DNA of 6,556 nt, taken from NCBI GenBank assembly GCA_964439885.1, contig CAYTPE010000064.1, positions 1 to 6,556 of the forward strand. The letters are read 5' to 3'. Made by a program: the position numbers and the translations under genes. Below, in pieces: positions 5,801-6,556 of the stretch. This DNA comes from CAYTPE01 sp964439885. GTDB taxonomy: Bacteria; Patescibacteriota; Patescibacteriia; Magasanikbacterales; GWA2-37-8. The notes beneath the pieces are model-generated. The model was not told the DNA's origin and did not search any database. It saw only the letters and a program-made list of their open reading frames with translations. How positions within the stretch are numbered: the stretch's first letter is position 1; every line of letters starts with the position of its first letter.

Positions 5801-6556
5801 TTAGAGTACAAAGTTTGCCGTTAAATAGCCGACGCCAAATGGTCCTTCATAAGCGTAGGACTCAAATGTATAGTGCACATCACGCAAAATTCCCATGAGC
5901 ATAAGGAAAGATCGGAAGCCACATTCTGCCGCCGCGTCCACAAATGCCGGTTCAAGGCTGAGCATCCCTGCCGTGTTACGAGTGGAAAGAAGTTCTTGCA
6001 TTTTGTCGTCGAATTCTGCGCCAGCCGTGTTGTACCCCGCTGGAGCGTCGGTGGTGAGGGCGTGAGACAGGTCGCCGGACGCGATAACGGCAATTCGTTT
6101 ATTGGTTTTCATTATCTGCTCTTGAAGCACGCTGCCAAAATCAATGTGCGTTTTCCAGTCGAGATCGGAGAACCCCATAGGCAAAATAGTCACATTGGGG
6201 AGGTGAGGGGTGAGATAATACAGGGGTACACTGGCTCCATGGTCAAGCAGCGGCTCGCTGATGCCAACCACCTGATATGATTTTGATCGCGCGGCACGCT
6301 GCACGCTACTTGCGAGGGTGAGGTCACTTTTGAAACGTAGTTTGGTGGCAAGATCCCCAAATTCCTTCAGATCCGTTTGATACTCATCGTGAATATTGAT
6401 ACTGAAAGCATCGTGAAACAAATGGCCGTGCGGAGAAATAATGACGATTGTTTCAGGTTTAGCCAAGTACAACTCTTCCTCCATTTTTTTTAGGGCGGTC
6501 TGGGTGCGTTCAATTTTTTTGATAAGCTCACCGCCGATGGAGGGAATAAGCAGTGG
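5801..6556 (-). CDS. Class III extradiol-dioxygenase-like protein (LigB / AmmeMemoRadiSam B type), 5' end outside window
   Basis: An ATG occurs at 6484, but the frame stays open for 24 more codons to the edge, and those residues (PLLIPSIGGELIKKIER...) fit the family N-terminus, normally preceded by a TPHPP-like metal motif. So the real start is probably beyond 6556 and the 227-residue version is truncated. Counting from that internal Met, conserved marks are IISPHG (15-20, metal-site His19), LLDHGASVPLYYL (79-91), ASGDLSHAL (135-143), DAPAGY (146-151), AECGFRS (186-192) and YEGPFGVGY (212-220). This is the LigB fold, found in aromatic ring-cleaving dioxygenases and in Memo-like proteins of unknown chemistry. 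The EGPFGVGY end resembles the AmmeMemoRadiSam group. Substrate and reaction cannot be assigned, and no AMMECR1 or radical-SAM partner is visible. It ends 3 bases before priA (TAA-CGT-ATG), so the two are likely translationally coupled. Confidence 0.85.
   Translation of the reverse strand, partial: PLLIPSIGGELIKKIERTQTALKKMEEELYLAKPETIVIISPHGHLFHDAFSINIHDEYQTDLKEFGDLATKLRFKSDLTLASSVQRAARSKSYQVVGISEPLLDHGASVPLYYLTPHLPNVTILPMGFSDLDWKTHIDFGSVLQEQIMKTNKRIAVIASGDLSHALTTDAPAGYNTAGAEFDDKMQELLSTRNTAGMLSLEPAFVDAAAECGFRSFLMLMGILRDVHYTFESYAYEGPFGVGYLTANFVL

Noticed and set aside
5801..6484. Start of the LigB-like gene at the ATG at 6484
   Set aside because: The frame is open to the window edge and the upstream residues (PLLIPSIGG) match the family N-terminus, so this Met is internal.

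Overview
The window is one co-directional block of six protein genes, all on the minus strand, with no RNA genes, CRISPR array or insertion sequence visible. In transcription order (right to left): a class III extradiol-dioxygenase-like protein whose 5' end lies outside the window, priA, def, fmt, an O-antigen-ligase-like membrane protein, and an ABC-2 family permease whose last few codons lie outside the left edge. Gaps are 3, 68, 1 and 59 bases, then a 4-base overlap, so the block could be one transcript, or two units divided by the palindrome between fmt and the ligase-like gene. No convincing promoter or U-tract terminator is visible. Stops are TAA, TAG, TAA, TGA and TGA, so TGA is a normal stop.

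The organism is probably a member of the Candidate Phyla Radiation, most likely Parcubacteria-like. This is inference from three things: a PriA that keeps its fold and zinc cysteines but has lost its helicase signatures, several kinds of short word-like repeats inside housekeeping genes, and the type of the two membrane proteins. No 16S or ribosomal gene is present to confirm it.

The right and central part (2330-5797) is the widely conserved priA-def-fmt cluster: replication restart next to the two enzymes that add (Fmt) and remove (Def) the N-formyl group of initiator methionine. Upstream is a LigB/Memo-like gene of unknown substrate. The left part (1-2270) encodes two multi-pass membrane proteins probably concerned with the cell envelope or export.

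The most notable points are: (1) PriA without a Walker A motif, DEEH box, motif V or arginine-finger motif VI; (2) short repeats of several types (14-nt, 8-nt and 7-nt periodic words, a NEQLAIN-coding word, an 18-nt perfect palindrome) lying between genes and, in frame, inside priA and fmt; (3) a near-complete ABC-2 permease at 1-777 that start-to-stop ORF calling misses because it runs off the edge, while a spurious Arg/Lys-rich ORF on the opposite strand is called instead.
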